Part shown: positions 39,813-52,889 of the stretch, in pieces | How the letters are laid out: every line of letters starts with the position of its first letter | How positions within the stretch are numbered: the stretch's first letter is position 1 | Assembly (NCBI RefSeq): GCF_036588685.1 | Contig: NC_086375.1 | Span: forward strand, 45,539,270 to 45,603,269 | Source of the DNA: Mytilus trossulus | Taxonomy: Eukaryota > Mollusca > Bivalvia > Mytilida > Mytilidae | Length of the DNA: 64,000 bases | Direction of reading: 5' to 3' | Notes under the pieces: generated by a model | What the model saw: only the letters and a program-made list of their open reading frames with translations | Databases searched by the model: none | Told to the model about the DNA's origin: nothing | Made by a program: the position numbers and the translations under genes

Positions 39813-41764
39813 ATATAGACTGAAATTTGTGATTTTCAAAAGTGTATGTGTATATAGGTTTGTGAACAGTTGTTTCGTTTTTACATTCTTAATGTATACC
39901 AGGAACATTTTTTTTTCAATTTTCGTTATTTTAGTTTGATCAAATTTGACAATTCCTTTTCATCCAAAGAAAAGTTTATTATTTTCGTTTATACATTTTT
40001 ACGAAGTTTAATTTTACAACATTGATAATCCGACGACTTTAAAAAAGTATTGAAATAGTTTAAACATTATTTTACTTCACCAGTCGGATAAAAAATTATA
40101 TCATTGGCGAACGAAAAGATAGGTATTGTTATATTAGTACATTTTTGTATTGACATGTATTTCTTAGTTTAATCATCATCGAACGTTTTCTCTTATACAT
40201 TTTAATTTGGCGGCAGTTGCCAGCGCTGTATAAGAAGTGATAGCTATGTATCTAACTTTGGTATACAGTTATAAGGCAGGGTGAAAACAGTTAAACGGAT
40301 TATTGTCTATGCCGAGAATTTCAGAGAGAGTACAAAGAATTAAAAAAAAAAATGCATTTTCATCTTTAAGATGATAATGTGCAAAAAAGTATCCTGCATT
40401 CCCTAAAAACCAAAATACATCAACCGTTATTCTACTTTCCGTAAAAATAACATGTATGGTTGATGCAATGGATAGATTGTGTGTTGAAATTCAACATAAA
40501 TCACAGAAGGAAAGTGAAAGCCAATACGTGCATAACGGCGTGAAAAGATTTTAAAAAAGTAAAAAGGGAACAAGAAGTTGAAGACTAAGGAATGAAAAAA
40601 AGGCAAATAAAAACAACTTTGAACATAAATTAAAAAAATTATGTTCTTATATATGCCTAGCATCGGGAAAAGATTTGAAAAAAGGAAACAAGATGTAAAA
40701 GATCAACGACTTAAAAAAAAGGAAAAAATAAAAAAATAAAAAAATATCAATAATAAAATTGAACAGGACAAAAATTTAGTGTGTGAATAAGTAAAATAAG
40801 AGGATATTTTTTTTAATACGAAATTAATTGTAGAAATAGGAATTTTATCCAACACGATTGTATACACATAATAATCTTAAACAACTCCTTGCACTGACAA
40901 TTACCCAGGAACATACATATTAACGTTAGATACACTGTTCCCAGAATTACCCTACACAGTTCATATATCTGCATATTTCATAAATATATATTTTATATAC
41001 ATTGTTTAATATTGTTAGGAGTTTTGTTTTATTATTTAAAACTTTTCTGATTGAAAGATCATTTCATAATGTGATACAGATACGTCTATACATATTGCGG
41101 AAATTGTCCAGCAATAAAAAAAGATATCGAAACCAAATTGAACTATTTTAGTTAGAATCACCTGGAAGATAAACAAATCTATCTTCATTATATGGGCTTA
41201 CTTACCTTATTTTTTAAGTACAATACGGATGAATAGTACTGACAGAGAGTTTTAAAAAAAATGTGTGTCAGAAAATCTTTAAAAAAAAATGAGAATTCAT
41301 AAAAGTGTTATTATGCAAATGAAAAGTAGTAAACAGAAATATCAAAAGGAATTCTTCGATATTGCAGAACAGAACAGAGTTATGAATTACGATCATTATC
41401 ATCCTGGATACTTGTTTTCTTTTTCAAACACAAAATTATGTCTACTTTTTACGTTTGTAAATATATCATACTAAGATTTGCTAAATAAAGTGTATGTGTC
41501 TATATAATTTGTGTTCTTTGTGACTTGCCTTAGACATGTCTTCCTTGTTAAAAGTTATATTAGTTAATGTAAGTTGGTATAATAACTTTTTGTAAGCCTC
41601 AAGCGCTTTTCAATAATAAGACTAAATGTGCGTTAAGTTCACGTTCAATTGTAAAGATAATGCATTCACACAGAATAGTTAAAGTTTGGTGATGTATTGT
41701 CTTGTTAAATACATTTCCTGTTTACAAAAATATGAACTTTTCGAAATACTTCGGATTTTCTTGT
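39813..41764. other. 3' flank of copy 2, no gene recognised
   Basis: AT-rich. Candidate AATAAA signals occur at 41113 and 41484-41489 but I cannot say which, if either, ends the transcript. Confidence 0.4.
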
Positions 41765-41925
41765 CCCAGTCATAGATTAACTTGGCCGTATTTGGCATAA
41801 CTTTTGGGAATTTTGGGTGCTCAATGCTCTTCACCTTTGTACTTCTTTGGCTTTATATTTATAGACGAAAAGCACGTCTGGCGTATGAAATTATAAGCCT
41901 GGTATCTTTGATAACTAGTTACGCC
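41765..41925 (-). repeat. R4 dispersed repeat, reverse
   Basis: 'ttggccgtatttggcataac', 'ggtgctcaatgctcttcacc' and 'gacgaaaagcacgtctggcg' give the reverse of R4 in order. Confidence 0.75.
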
Positions 41926-43605
41926 AACTGTAACTGGAATTTGTGAGAAGGATCAGTCGATAAAAAATTACTTCGATTTTCACTTTGATTACTTTTTTTT
42001 ATCAATCAATAATCCATCACCTTCATACAAAGTATGTATATCCCGGCGGATGGGCTATGTTCATGCACTGTCTTTCACAAAATCATCCATCAAGGAGATT
42101 GCTGATTATACGGAAGTAACTGAACCTAGGAGGGAAAATTGTAAAGTTGAAGTCTTCTCTTCGCAACTTTTACATTTACGGACGCCATCACTATTAATTG
42201 ACTGGTTTCGAATATTTATGCAACGATTGATTTCTAATTGTTCCATTCCACAATAAAAAATCTCCCTTCCCCATTTGTGGACTAATGACATTTAATAAAT
42301 GAGACGAGATATTTTGATTTTGAACACCGATTTACTTATGTTGCCTCTATCTATGTTATCAGTTTGATTCAGGTCTTGGTTTTATAAGTCTATTTCAACT
42401 TATTCTTTATGTTACCTCCGTACTATTTTCTTTCTCGTTTAAATACAATATAAAATTACCAGTTATGAATAGATGATGAATAGCAAAACAAATGTCACGA
42501 AGTGTTTACAGATACAAAAGACAAAATAAAGAACATTTACATCTCTTTTATTTTTGTATAAACAGATAAACTTTGGAGTGAAAGTAATTGTAATCCCATA
42601 ATTTAAAATAGACTGAGACGGGAAGCTTAAACTGACAGAGGGTCTTTCTGCATGCAGAACATGCCATATGAACCCAAAGGCATATGCAGTACGAAGTTTT
42701 TGGGGTTTATTGACTCTAAAAATTAATTGGTGAAGAAAAAATCATATGGTGGTGCTCATCTTTTTTTGCTACGGCCCTTTGAAAATACCCAATTTTGATG
42801 ATTTTCCAAATTTTCATCAATGTAGACCCATTTTTGGGCTATTACCGTGAAAACAATTAAACTTTTTTTTATAATCTCAATTAAGATGAAGAGGACCAAT
42901 CTGAATAGATTCAACAACAAAAACCTATAGGTAGGTGTTAATATAAGAAAGTTTTATCATATTTTGATGCTTTTCCGTGTGAAAATTACCATGTTGTCAA
43001 TTTTGTAAGTTTGTGATTTTTCTCTGTTTAAAGAACAAGTGAATATTCTTTCGACTTCCTTGTTATAAATAATTCACAAATAAAACAACAAATACATATC
43101 TAAGAAATTTGAAAAGAAAAAGTTACATGGGATGTTTCTTTTTCTGGTACAATCATTTTGTGTAACCCTTACTAATTTTTCTCAAAATTTCAGCTAAATA
43201 GACTGACCTCATTATAATAAAATTTGAAATTTTCATCACTCAAAAACTGCTTATTGGAAATACACAATTCTTTCACAGAGTTAAGTTTGATTATGATATT
43301 TATTAAATTCATTGCTATTTTCCACTTGTGACCCATGTTTTGGAAATAAATTCAGAAAGAATTTCCAATGAGACTGAAATGTCAGAAGAATACACCCTTA
43401 CGACAATGAGACAGTGAAATATTAATACATTTCATGAAACGACTGTTTAACTTCTGAAGTGATGATTTGATTCGTATTCCTCAAAATCTTGGTGGAAAAG
43501 TTGTTTGTCTCAATTTGTACTTTGTCTCAATTTGTACCTATGTTCGTAAAATCATCATATCCTGACTTATCTTATCAACTGTAAGGAACAATGAAATAAA
43601 ACAAA
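41926..43605. other. no gene recognised
   Basis: A 68-codon ORF at 42050 has no recognisable motif. Nothing else supported. Confidence 0.4.
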
Positions 43606-43870
43606 ACCACTAAGAAAAAAAAACAATAGATTAAAACAAACATCAAAAACTCCGTGGAAAATAGAACGAAAAGTCCGTAACAAAATGGCAAAATCAAAGA
43701 CTCAAACTCATCAAACGAATGGATAACAGCTGTCATTTTCCTCACTTAGAACAGACATTTTTTATGTAAAAAATGGTGGATTACATCCGGTTTTATAGCT
43801 AGCTAAACCTCTAACTTGTATGACCGTCGCATAAAATTTCATTATATTTACAAAGGTGTATGAACAAAAC
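43606..43870 (-). repeat. R3 subtype, reverse, extended copy
   Basis: Diverged relative of 34725-34915 that continues into 'gaccgtcgcataaaatttca' and 'gaacaaaacaaacagacaat', as does 46330-46900. Confidence 0.65.
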
Positions 43871-44044
43871 AAACAGACAATATAAGGTAAACTTTCAAAA
43901 ATATGGATACAGAAGTCAACAAAGTGACTGTGTTGCAATCTAATTGTGTAATTGTACCCCTTTTGGGACTTTTTTTTACCTATTTCTAACTGTTCTGTTC
44001 GCACATCGTTGTCAATAAAACGCAATTTAGTAAGACTGTCATAC

Positions 44045-44150
44045 AATAAACTCCCATAGATACCAGAATTGAAATTTTGTATTTACACCAGACGCGTGTT
44101 TCGTCTTCAAAAGCCTCATCAATGACTCTCGAATTCAAAAGAAGTTTAAA
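44045..44150 (+). repeat. R4 fragment
   Basis: 'taccagaattgaaattttgt', 'caccagacgcgtgtttcgtc'. Confidence 0.7.
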
Positions 44151-44159
44151 AGGCTAAAT

Positions 44160-44680
44160 CGAGCATACGAAATGAAAGAAACTAATAAAGGCAACAGTAG
44201 TATACCGCTGTTCAAATCTCATAAATCCATGGACAAAAAACAAAATCGGGGAAACAAACTAAAACCGAGGAAAACGCATTAAATATAAGAGGAGAACAAC
44301 GACACAACACCGAAACGCAACACACATACACACAGAAACAGACAAAGCCTCAGACAAAATACCACGAGAATAACAAATATAACATCAAAACCAAATACAT
44401 GAATTTGGGATAGACAAGTACCGTGCCACGTCTTATCTTAATATCTCAAAAATAAGAGAAGACAAACGACACAACATTAAAATTCAACACACACAGAAAC
44501 GAACAATAATATAACAATGGCCATCTTCCTGACTTGGTACAGGACATTTTTAAAGGGGAATAAAAATGGTGGGTTGAACCTGGTTTAGTGGCATGCCAAA
44601 CCTCGCACTTTAATGGCAAAGTTAAATATAACATTGAAATGACAACATAATATTACAGGACTACAATACAAATAAATAGG
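44160..44680 (-). repeat. R3 dispersed repeat, reverse, with internal duplication
   Basis: Starts 'ataaaggcaacagtagtata', contains 'cctgacttggtacaggacat'. The 'cacacagaaac' block occurs twice, suggesting an internal duplication. Confidence 0.75.
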
Positions 44681-44734
44681 AGAACATATTAGACAAAGAA
44701 AAACATGATAAATAGATAACAAAAAGCATCAATT

Positions 44735-44900
44735 TAAAATTCAATACGCCAAAAACGCGCCTCGTCCACACAAGACTCACCAGTGACGCCCAGGTATAAA
44801 AGATCGAAAGTGAAAAAAGTACAAAGTTGTACAACACTAAAGATCAAAAGTTGAAAAGGTTTTGCCAAGTACGGCATTGTTTTTATGCCCGGGATAAGAC
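44735..44900 (+). repeat. R4 fragment
   Basis: 'caatacgccaaaaacgcgcc' and 'gttgaaaaggttttgccaag'. Confidence 0.7.
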
Positions 44901-46329
44901 CATCCTTATTATATAGAACAATTTATGCTATTGCAAACAGTAAATTCCTTATCCATTACTTTAAAACAAGTGAATCATCTAGAAGTTATGAAATGTATCC
45001 GTTATATAAATTATGGCAGTACCATTTTTACTATCAGCTGATGATGCCTGAAATCGTTGTCAGGTAACTTGTCAAGTATGTACACCTTTGAAACTAAATA
45101 CATTAATCAAATATAGATGAACGAACATTTACAGCAAACCGTAACTACGAAACAGACTTATTCAGCAATAAAAGTTTTAACATTGGAAAAAAAAGGAAAC
45201 TGGTCAGACACCCCCTATCAGGCGGACAGTAAAGATACGCATTGAATTATTTTTTTGACAAAATATAACTGACATATTACTGATATTAAATCAAGATGTC
45301 AGCAGTTTACCAATGGTTAAGTTTCGCAAATAGATTACAAAACAAAGTTACAAACAAACATAAGGAAAACGTATGTGAACTCTAAACGAATCGAGACCGA
45401 GTTAATCAACAGGGTGAACATATCTTGCTATTCATGCATCACCGGTATGCAAAGTCACACCCAATCCAAATGTCACAATCGGAAATAGGACACAATCAGT
45501 AGAATATCAAAGACCGACAATACTGGTATTTAACTGGAGATATAAGACCCCAAAAACATTCTGCTAGTTAGTTGAAGCGCCGATACATCGTATCGGTCAA
45601 CCCATCCGTGATGGTAACTGTAAAACTTTTAACTGTTCTTCCTCATAACTCTTCTGTCATCGTATTGTGTAAGGAGCACATCCATTTCAATGAAGCCCGG
45701 ACAGTGTGAATATGTATATGAGCGTACCGTAATAACTAAGGTATGTCAACGCCTTACTATGAATAAGAGGGTATTACTGCTGAGAAATGGTAAGTGTTTC
45801 TGAATGGAAAGTTGAAACATTTACATTTGTCATAGATGACATTGTGGAAAAGTTCAAGGTTTGAAACATGTCTTCTACATTCTGTAGTATCGTTCATCTC
45901 AAGTTCACTTGGATATATGAAATGTAAATAAAATCATTATAGATACGAGCACTCATTGAAATGTAGATTAATGAATGACAGAACTTCGAAAGTAGTTAAA
46001 ATTTAGTTCTTTTGAGCGCTTTTGACCGGCATCTTTGTCTTTCAATATCTAGACATAGGTTATGAATTGGCATTACAAAAATTATACACGAACAACTCGA
46101 GATATAATTGTTTTCTATAATTAAAACTCCAGGTCAAATCCCGGTCAATCTGTTAAATTCAGCGATAAGATTGAATTTTGATTTTAAATTGTTTTGAAAT
46201 GATATACTAGTATGACAACCCACCTTCTATAGTTAGTTTACTATTTTAGTAATAAAGAAATCTAGTAATTTGGTAAAGCTAACCACGTGCACTAATCTTG
46301 TGTGGGTAACTAACAATTATTCGTTTACA
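44901..46329. other. no gene recognised
   Basis: At 45572-45604 there is a small hairpin ('gccgatacatcgtatcggtc'). No coding support. Confidence 0.4.
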
Positions 46330-46900
46330 AAGTACAAAGTAAAATCACAAAAGTACTGAACTCCTAGATTAATTAAAAACGGAAAGTCTCTAGGCAAATG
46401 ACCAAATAAAAAGATTAAACTCATCAAACGAATGGATATCAACTGTCAAATTCATGACTTGATAAGTCATTTTCATATGTAGAAAATGGATGAGTATACC
46501 TAGTTTTATAGCTAGCTAAACCTCTCACTATGACAGTCGCATAAAATTCTATCATATTGACAACCATGTGTGAACAAAACAATAGGCAAAAATATCAAAA
46601 AGAGGCACAGCAGTCAACGAAGTGTCATTGTCTTAATCCATATAAAACAAAGAAATATGTAACAAAGAAAGGCAAAAAGTCATATAGACAAAGCACATTT
46701 GCAAATATGAAAGACGAAGGACGAGAATACAAAAACAAAGCACAAAAACACAATGACTGGATTTATAAGTACAAAGCCGCATCGTATGTAACAAAGAAAC
46801 ACAAAAAGGCATATAGACAAAGCACATTAGCAAAAATGAATGACAAGACTCCAAAAGTTTTACCAAAGAATTATAATGACAAAATGACGTGATGTAGAAG
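46330..46900 (-). repeat. R3 subtype, extended, with a tandem duplication
   Basis: R3 block followed by two direct copies (about 125 bp apart) of 'atatgtaacaaagaaa...catatagacaaagcacatt'. This makes a 111-codon Lys-rich ORF at 46557, which I treat as repeat-derived. Confidence 0.65.
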
Positions 46901-47999
46901 AACAGAGCCACGCCAAATGTATATCACCAAAAATTGACTAATCAGTAAAAGTATTATTAACAAAGACAAATTAAAGAATACTTTATAACACAAAATTAAG
47001 AGGATAAAAAAACATCGGTACTCAAAACTATACTTTAAAGACCATCAGTACTATTTGTAAATTGTATATAAAATATTTATCAATCAGGTATTGGTACCTT
47101 CCGATTAACTTTTTTAATACCCCTGGTTTACCAGCTTTCTACTCAAGCTTCAACTTTATGTCAATCAATACCGTCGATGAATCGGAATGAAGAGAGAGGT
47201 TGGTAAAGAGAAGAACTGATCATTTGCTGTTCTAATTTGCCCATAAAAATATGTTCATAAGACGGTTACCATATTTATTCCCATTGATGTTCCATTAAAT
47301 AGAGAAAGTGTTCACTATTGAATGCGAAAATATTGCATTTCAATATGCAAAAGTTAAAAGCTGGACTATGCATTCAGTTGGTTAGTTTAAAGGGGTTCCG
47401 CGAGCTCCAGACTTCTCTACAGGCTTTAAACCCATCGTCATGGGGTATGTTAGTATAGAAAGCACATCAAGTACTTGTCTCGGAATGGTTTTTTTTTTCT
47501 GTATGCGGTATAAAGGGGAAACTTCTGAGACAAGTGTCTGTGATAAAAAGTAATAACATCAAGCGAGAAAATGATTATTCAGGTGGGAGAGTGTTTAAAT
47601 ATTCCATTCTATCAAGATGGTATGTTGTATCTTGTCAATAGGCTGGTATATTTTCTACATATGGTCTTAAATGAAAGTCTGTTAATTTTCTCGGTAGGGA
47701 AGTCATTGACTGAAGCAAAAACCCTTTCCTGCTCCAATTATGATACGGTCAAGTAGCTCGTGAATGCTTAAATCTTTTATGCTAGGTCACATTTTAGGAA
47801 AAGACAACTGTATTGTTGCGTTTGTACAACGCCAAGCGTCACTGCATACAATCGATAGACGTGACATATAAACGGGAGCATAACTGATCGTTTCCTTTCA
47901 CTAATGCTCAGAAAACTTTGATGACAATTGTCCTTGTTCAATGGCTGTTTTTAAATTCAAACTATATGCAAACAAGGAGTGGCTAGTCAGCAGGCGTAA
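46901..47999. other. no gene recognised
   Basis: AT-rich. A motif pair 'cttgtctcgga' / 'gagacaagtgtctgtg' at 47477-47540 forms an inverted repeat related to that at 16838-16907. Confidence 0.4.
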
Positions 48000-49220
48000 C
48001 ATTTGCTTACTCGCTACAACTCAACATGGCATATTTCGGAATTAATATTGATTCACCCATATTTTCTTTGTATCGGAAATCAACACATTTATTATAAAAC
48101 CAGTTGTTGGCATGATGAGTTATGTTCTAATATGAATGACAAGGAGTGGCTAGTCAAAAACAAAATAACATTCCTATGTAAAATTTAAAATTGTTTATAA
48201 TCCAGGTACTTTGGATAACTATTGTATGCACATTGAACGACAAATTTATGTGACGTATATAATTTTTCTGACGTCAGACACTCAAATCAATCCATGTGTT
48301 CGTAGATAGTAGATGTTGTTGTGTCCTGTTAAATTGTTATACGATGATGACTGATGTTCCCATATTTTGACTATTTTATTGATTGTGACTGTTTATTTAA
48401 CGCATCATGTAAATGTAACGGAATTTGATGAGACTGTTATTAAAGTGAGAGGGTTAGCGCTATAGAACCAGGTTTAATTCACCATTTTCTACATTTGAAA
48501 ATGCCTGTACCAAGTCAGGAATATGACAGTTCTTGTCCATTCGTTTTTGATGCGTTTTGTTTTTTGATTTTGCCATGTGATTATGGACTTTCCAAATTGA
48601 TTTTCCTCTGAGTTCAGTATTTTTGTGATTTTACTTTTTATAGCATACTATAATATAATGGTATTATAATATGATGGTTTGAATCTAAACCCCTAACTGG
48701 AAGGGTTGTGGTTGATTTGAATATGACGTAGACATTATCTTTCTATCAGTTTAATTGAAGTCTGGAGTATGCATGTCAGTAACTGCTGATAGTCCTTTGT
48801 TAATTTATGTATCGTCATTTTGCTTCTTTTGTTACCTATTCTGAAATCGGAATGGACTTCTTTAAACTGAGTTTTACTGTGCGTATTGTTGTCTGTTGAC
48901 ATAGGGATGGTTAAGATCTCACAATACATGTTTAATCCGTCGCATTTTTGCGTTTGTCCCAAAGTCAGGAGCCTCTGGCTTTTGTTAGTCTTATATGGTT
49001 TTTGTTAGTTCATTCATGTTTCGAGATTTAGTGTGACGTCCATTTTCACTGAACTATTAGACATTTTTGTTTAAGGGCCAGCTGAAACCCTCCTCAAAGG
49101 TAGGGTACTTTATCTTTGCTTTGAAGATCCATTAGGAGCCTTGGGCTGTTTTTTGCTCTTTTGTAGGGTTGTTTTCTCTTCTTCACATTCGCTTTCTAAT
49201 TTCAAATCTCGATTTTATTA
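48000..49220 (+). repeat. R2 dispersed repeat, long copy interrupted by R3
   Basis: R2 5' blocks at 48035-48130 ('ggaattaatattgattcacc', 'ccagttgttggcatgatgag') and 3' blocks at 48660-49220 ('gtcaggagcctctggctttt', 'gggccagctgaaaccctcct'). In the copy at 60895-61560 these are close together; here about 500 bp lies between, including R3 at 48455-48645. Confidence 0.7.
48455..48645 (+). repeat. R3 subtype, plus copy
   Basis: 'ttagcgctatagaaccaggt' to 'cagtatttttgtgattttac', the inverted near-twin of 34725-34915. Confidence 0.8.
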
Positions 49221-50489
49221 TCATCAAGTTGGAGACCAAATATTAAATCATTCATTTCAATTGTAACAAAGAAAACTTCTGACGAAAATTTTCCTGGTAC
49301 AGTGAGTGTTGGAAAAAATTCAGACTAATGGCAAACAGGAAGTATACACATAGCAGATGTAAAATTGCTAACTCCATACAACTCCACATTAATAAGCTGT
49401 AGAACAAATATTTAATAATTTCCTTTCACAGATGGAAGGAAATCCTTGACCAAATGTTTCTTTTGGATGGACCGACTGATTCCTGATGTTACTTCACCTG
49501 CTTTTGTGTTTGGTGATACAGGTTACAGATGGTGTGCAAAAATAAATCTTTATCTGATTTAAAATTTGGAATAATTGCTCCTTTCAAAATCAACTAAAAT
49601 TAATCTTTTGCTATCATCTTAGACAAAATAAATTAACAAATCATTGACCTTTTAGATACATATTTATTAAAAGCAATCTGATAATAGAATTATTTCATGA
49701 ATAATTTAACCAATTTTCATGCATAAAGTCAAATAAAGAATAATAAAATTGCTACATCGAACCAGATGTATGAAAAATTGGTTACCATATGAATGATTTA
49801 TGTTTTAACATAACTCCTTCAGAAGGTTCAGGCTCATAATCTGCATTTTATTCAAATATAATAGTATCATCATGACTATCATTAATAGTTTCTTACACAT
49901 ATTTCCCATTACAGTTTCACTACCATACCAGTACGATTTTTTTAAATTTTCTGACAATTACAATAATACTGTTGATTAATTAATTTCATGTGAAATAATC
50001 TCAATAAAAGGTTAAATTATTTCTTCGTTGATATTTGATTTTAAGGTTGAGACAAATTTTGTACGCAAGCCTCTACAATAAGGTGTATTTTGTTGGCCTG
50101 AAAAGCTGCAAATTTGTATCTCCTATTTAAATGCTTCACAATTTTAGTAAACCTGATGATTTCACAGCAAAGACATATGTCATCACAAACTATCAGCATA
50201 CACATTTTGGGAACAAAATGCTACAAAATATATTGTACAAAATGAATAATCGTGCCCTTTTTTCATTTGTTTTACATTAGCGAAGCTAAATAACGCCAAA
50301 GGTAAACTTTTTCTTTTTTGTTGAATAGCAACAGATCAACTACACACTGTTTATTTTCAAATGACCTCTTGAACCCGTACCATAATAATCATATGATTAA
50401 ATGATCTGTACAGGTTAATATTACAAATAATGCACAAAAAAAGTCAACATACTATGTAAATAACTAGATTTAAGCTGTATTTTCAAAAC
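49221..50489. other. no gene recognised
   Basis: AT-rich. A GC-richer 49440-49540 was checked in all frames and gave no sustained coding. Confidence 0.4.
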
Positions 50490-50650
50490 CTTCTTCGAAT
50501 TTTGAGTCCTCAATGCTCTTCAACTTTATTAAGCCCTTTAAACTTGTTTGTTTTGAGGGTCAGAGACACTGACAAGCAGTTTGTAGACAAAAGGGGTGTC
50601 TTGTGTACAAAAATTTTAATCCTGGTTTCTATGATGAGTTTATATATTTG
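50490..50650 (-). repeat. R4 dispersed repeat, reverse, decayed
   Basis: 'tgagtcctcaatgctcttca' and 'taatcctggtttctatgatg' flank a decayed core. Confidence 0.65.
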
Positions 50651-52889
50651 GCCATGACAATTTGTTATAAATCAAAATAGTACACAATCAAATAAACAAC
50701 TCTTTATGATCATTCCGTTACATTTATACAAATAGTAATGGCTCATGTATGATACATCATTTCAGTCGTTCTTATATAAAAAAAAGTTAAGATTCGTTTT
50801 CCATGATAATAATAACAATAAAGAGATTTTTTGTCTCAGTTTTGATACATGATTCAAATGTTCTTTAGCTGATCAAAATAAAATAGTCTTTATCAGATAA
50901 ACAACATGTACTCAAGTATTCACATTTGACAGCAAAGAGTCAATAATGGGTACCTTTAGCTAATTTTACAACCAATTAATTATTCAAAAAACCTAACTGT
51001 CGAACCTGTGTAAGGGCAGCACAATCTTTTAACAGTACAGTTCATAAATAGGACAGCAGATCATTAAAGTAGGGATTTATCAAAAAAGCATGTATAATCT
51101 TTGAAGTAATTTATATACATTTAATAGTCTAACAACCAATATTACTACGTATGTAATGAATGTAGAAATTTCTTATTGTAACACCTGAGAATGGCAAGTT
51201 AAATATGCCAGCATACTATTATTTGATTGCAAGTTTTATAAACAATATCTATCAACCTATAAATTTTTCCTGAGTTCTGGATATTTTACACAATAATGAA
51301 ATTAAAATATCCATATCATTGAAATTTCTTTTAGCCGTCAATTACATTAATACTAATGACTCGCGCAAGATATATTATTGAAGCCATTCTTAACAAAAGT
51401 AATAAGTTAGATTTGTATTTAATGTAAGCACTAACTGAAGACATTGATTCCTTGAAATTCAGCAGATTTTTGCCATTTATTAAATCGATGTGATGAAGAA
51501 TGAGACAAGCATATTTATTCATTAAAGTATTAGGTTATAACTTTAAAGAAAATTGTGTTTTTATGAGAATTCTGCATACAAAGTGAATCCTATATAACAC
51601 AGAAATAAGAATAAATGTTTAACAAAACAGAGTATCACAGCTAACTTTGTCATATAAAAAAGACAGACAGCACTATTCAAGCAGTATTGCAACAGTTGGC
51701 AGCATAATCTTTATCTAAACTATAAAAAAAAATGTGGAAATGGTATCATTGATGGCTAATTTATGTACGTATATTTCATAAGTATATATATTCAGAAGAG
51801 ATTTTAACCTTTTTTCCAGATATCTTTATATTTTGCTTCAAATATATTATATATAACAAACAGTGATTAAGACTATCTTAACTGTTTTCCAAACAAAAGC
51901 TTTCATGCAATCTTATATCATAGGGTTAAAAGAATTTGTAAAAAGAACAAAAGAATAACCAAGTATACCCAATTTATTTCCTACATATACATTTTAATGT
52001 CCTGGCAGTTAATTGCAATTTAGCTTGTATACTTTGTATCGTTGTCTTTACAGTAGAATAAAACTGTCATGTAGTGTCTTGGCAGTGAAAAAAAACCATT
52101 TTAACAGAATGTACATAATTAAAAAACCATTTACAAGCAAAAAATAATTATCAATTTTCCACATATTCAATTCAAAACATGTTAAAAAAAAGACAATACA
52201 TCAAAGCATGTTTTAACACCTTTGAAATCTTTAAGTTAGTGTAAATTATCTAAATAGAGATCTTATTTCTGTACAAAGTGACAGCCACTCAGCATTCATA
52301 AATTTTTCTTACACTTTATAGTGTTGCTTTCATGAAGGGGAATGTTTTCCAATTGGTAAACAATTTAATGAATTACAACACCCATATAATTAAAAATTGA
52401 ATTAAAAATTAATTTTTAAATTATATATATCACATGAACTCATTTCTTGTAAGTGCATATCTATTAAAATTCTGAAGGTAAGATTTTCTGCAAAATAGTG
52501 TCCTTCATTCACTATTAAACAAACCTTATGGCATATTCTTTTGTAAATATTATGCTTACTTTATTCCCAAACAAAATAAATATGTACCAAACAGATTCTA
52601 TTTTTTATGACATGAACTGATGAAATAAATGTTTTTTAGTTCATTTATCTTTACTTATCTTTCCTTTGTCTTTATAAATAACAAAAATACAAAAAATACA
52701 TCAACTTTAAACTGAAAACCTAACATAAGATTGTTTTTGTTCCCTGATTTGTACTTCAGCATACAGCTTAAGCACACACACAATAGCACTTTTGATTTGA
52801 AAAACAAATATTTTTAAAAATCCTTTCTAGATGGCCTCTTTACTTGGATCCACAAGGGGAATATCATTATAAATATAACTGACAATAAT
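50651..52889. other. 3' flank of PCCA, no gene recognised
   Basis: Very AT-rich. The PCCA 3' UTR must lie here; several reverse-complement AATAAA signals exist and I cannot choose one. Confidence 0.4.

Noticed and set aside
44885-45067. 60-codon ORF
   Set aside because: It starts in the tail of an R4 fragment and has no recognisable motif or splice context.
46557-46892. 111-codon Lys-rich ORF with an internal repeat
   Set aside because: It lies inside an extended R3 repeat; the same DNA occurs, not open, at 43840-43900. The internal protein repeat is a DNA tandem duplication.
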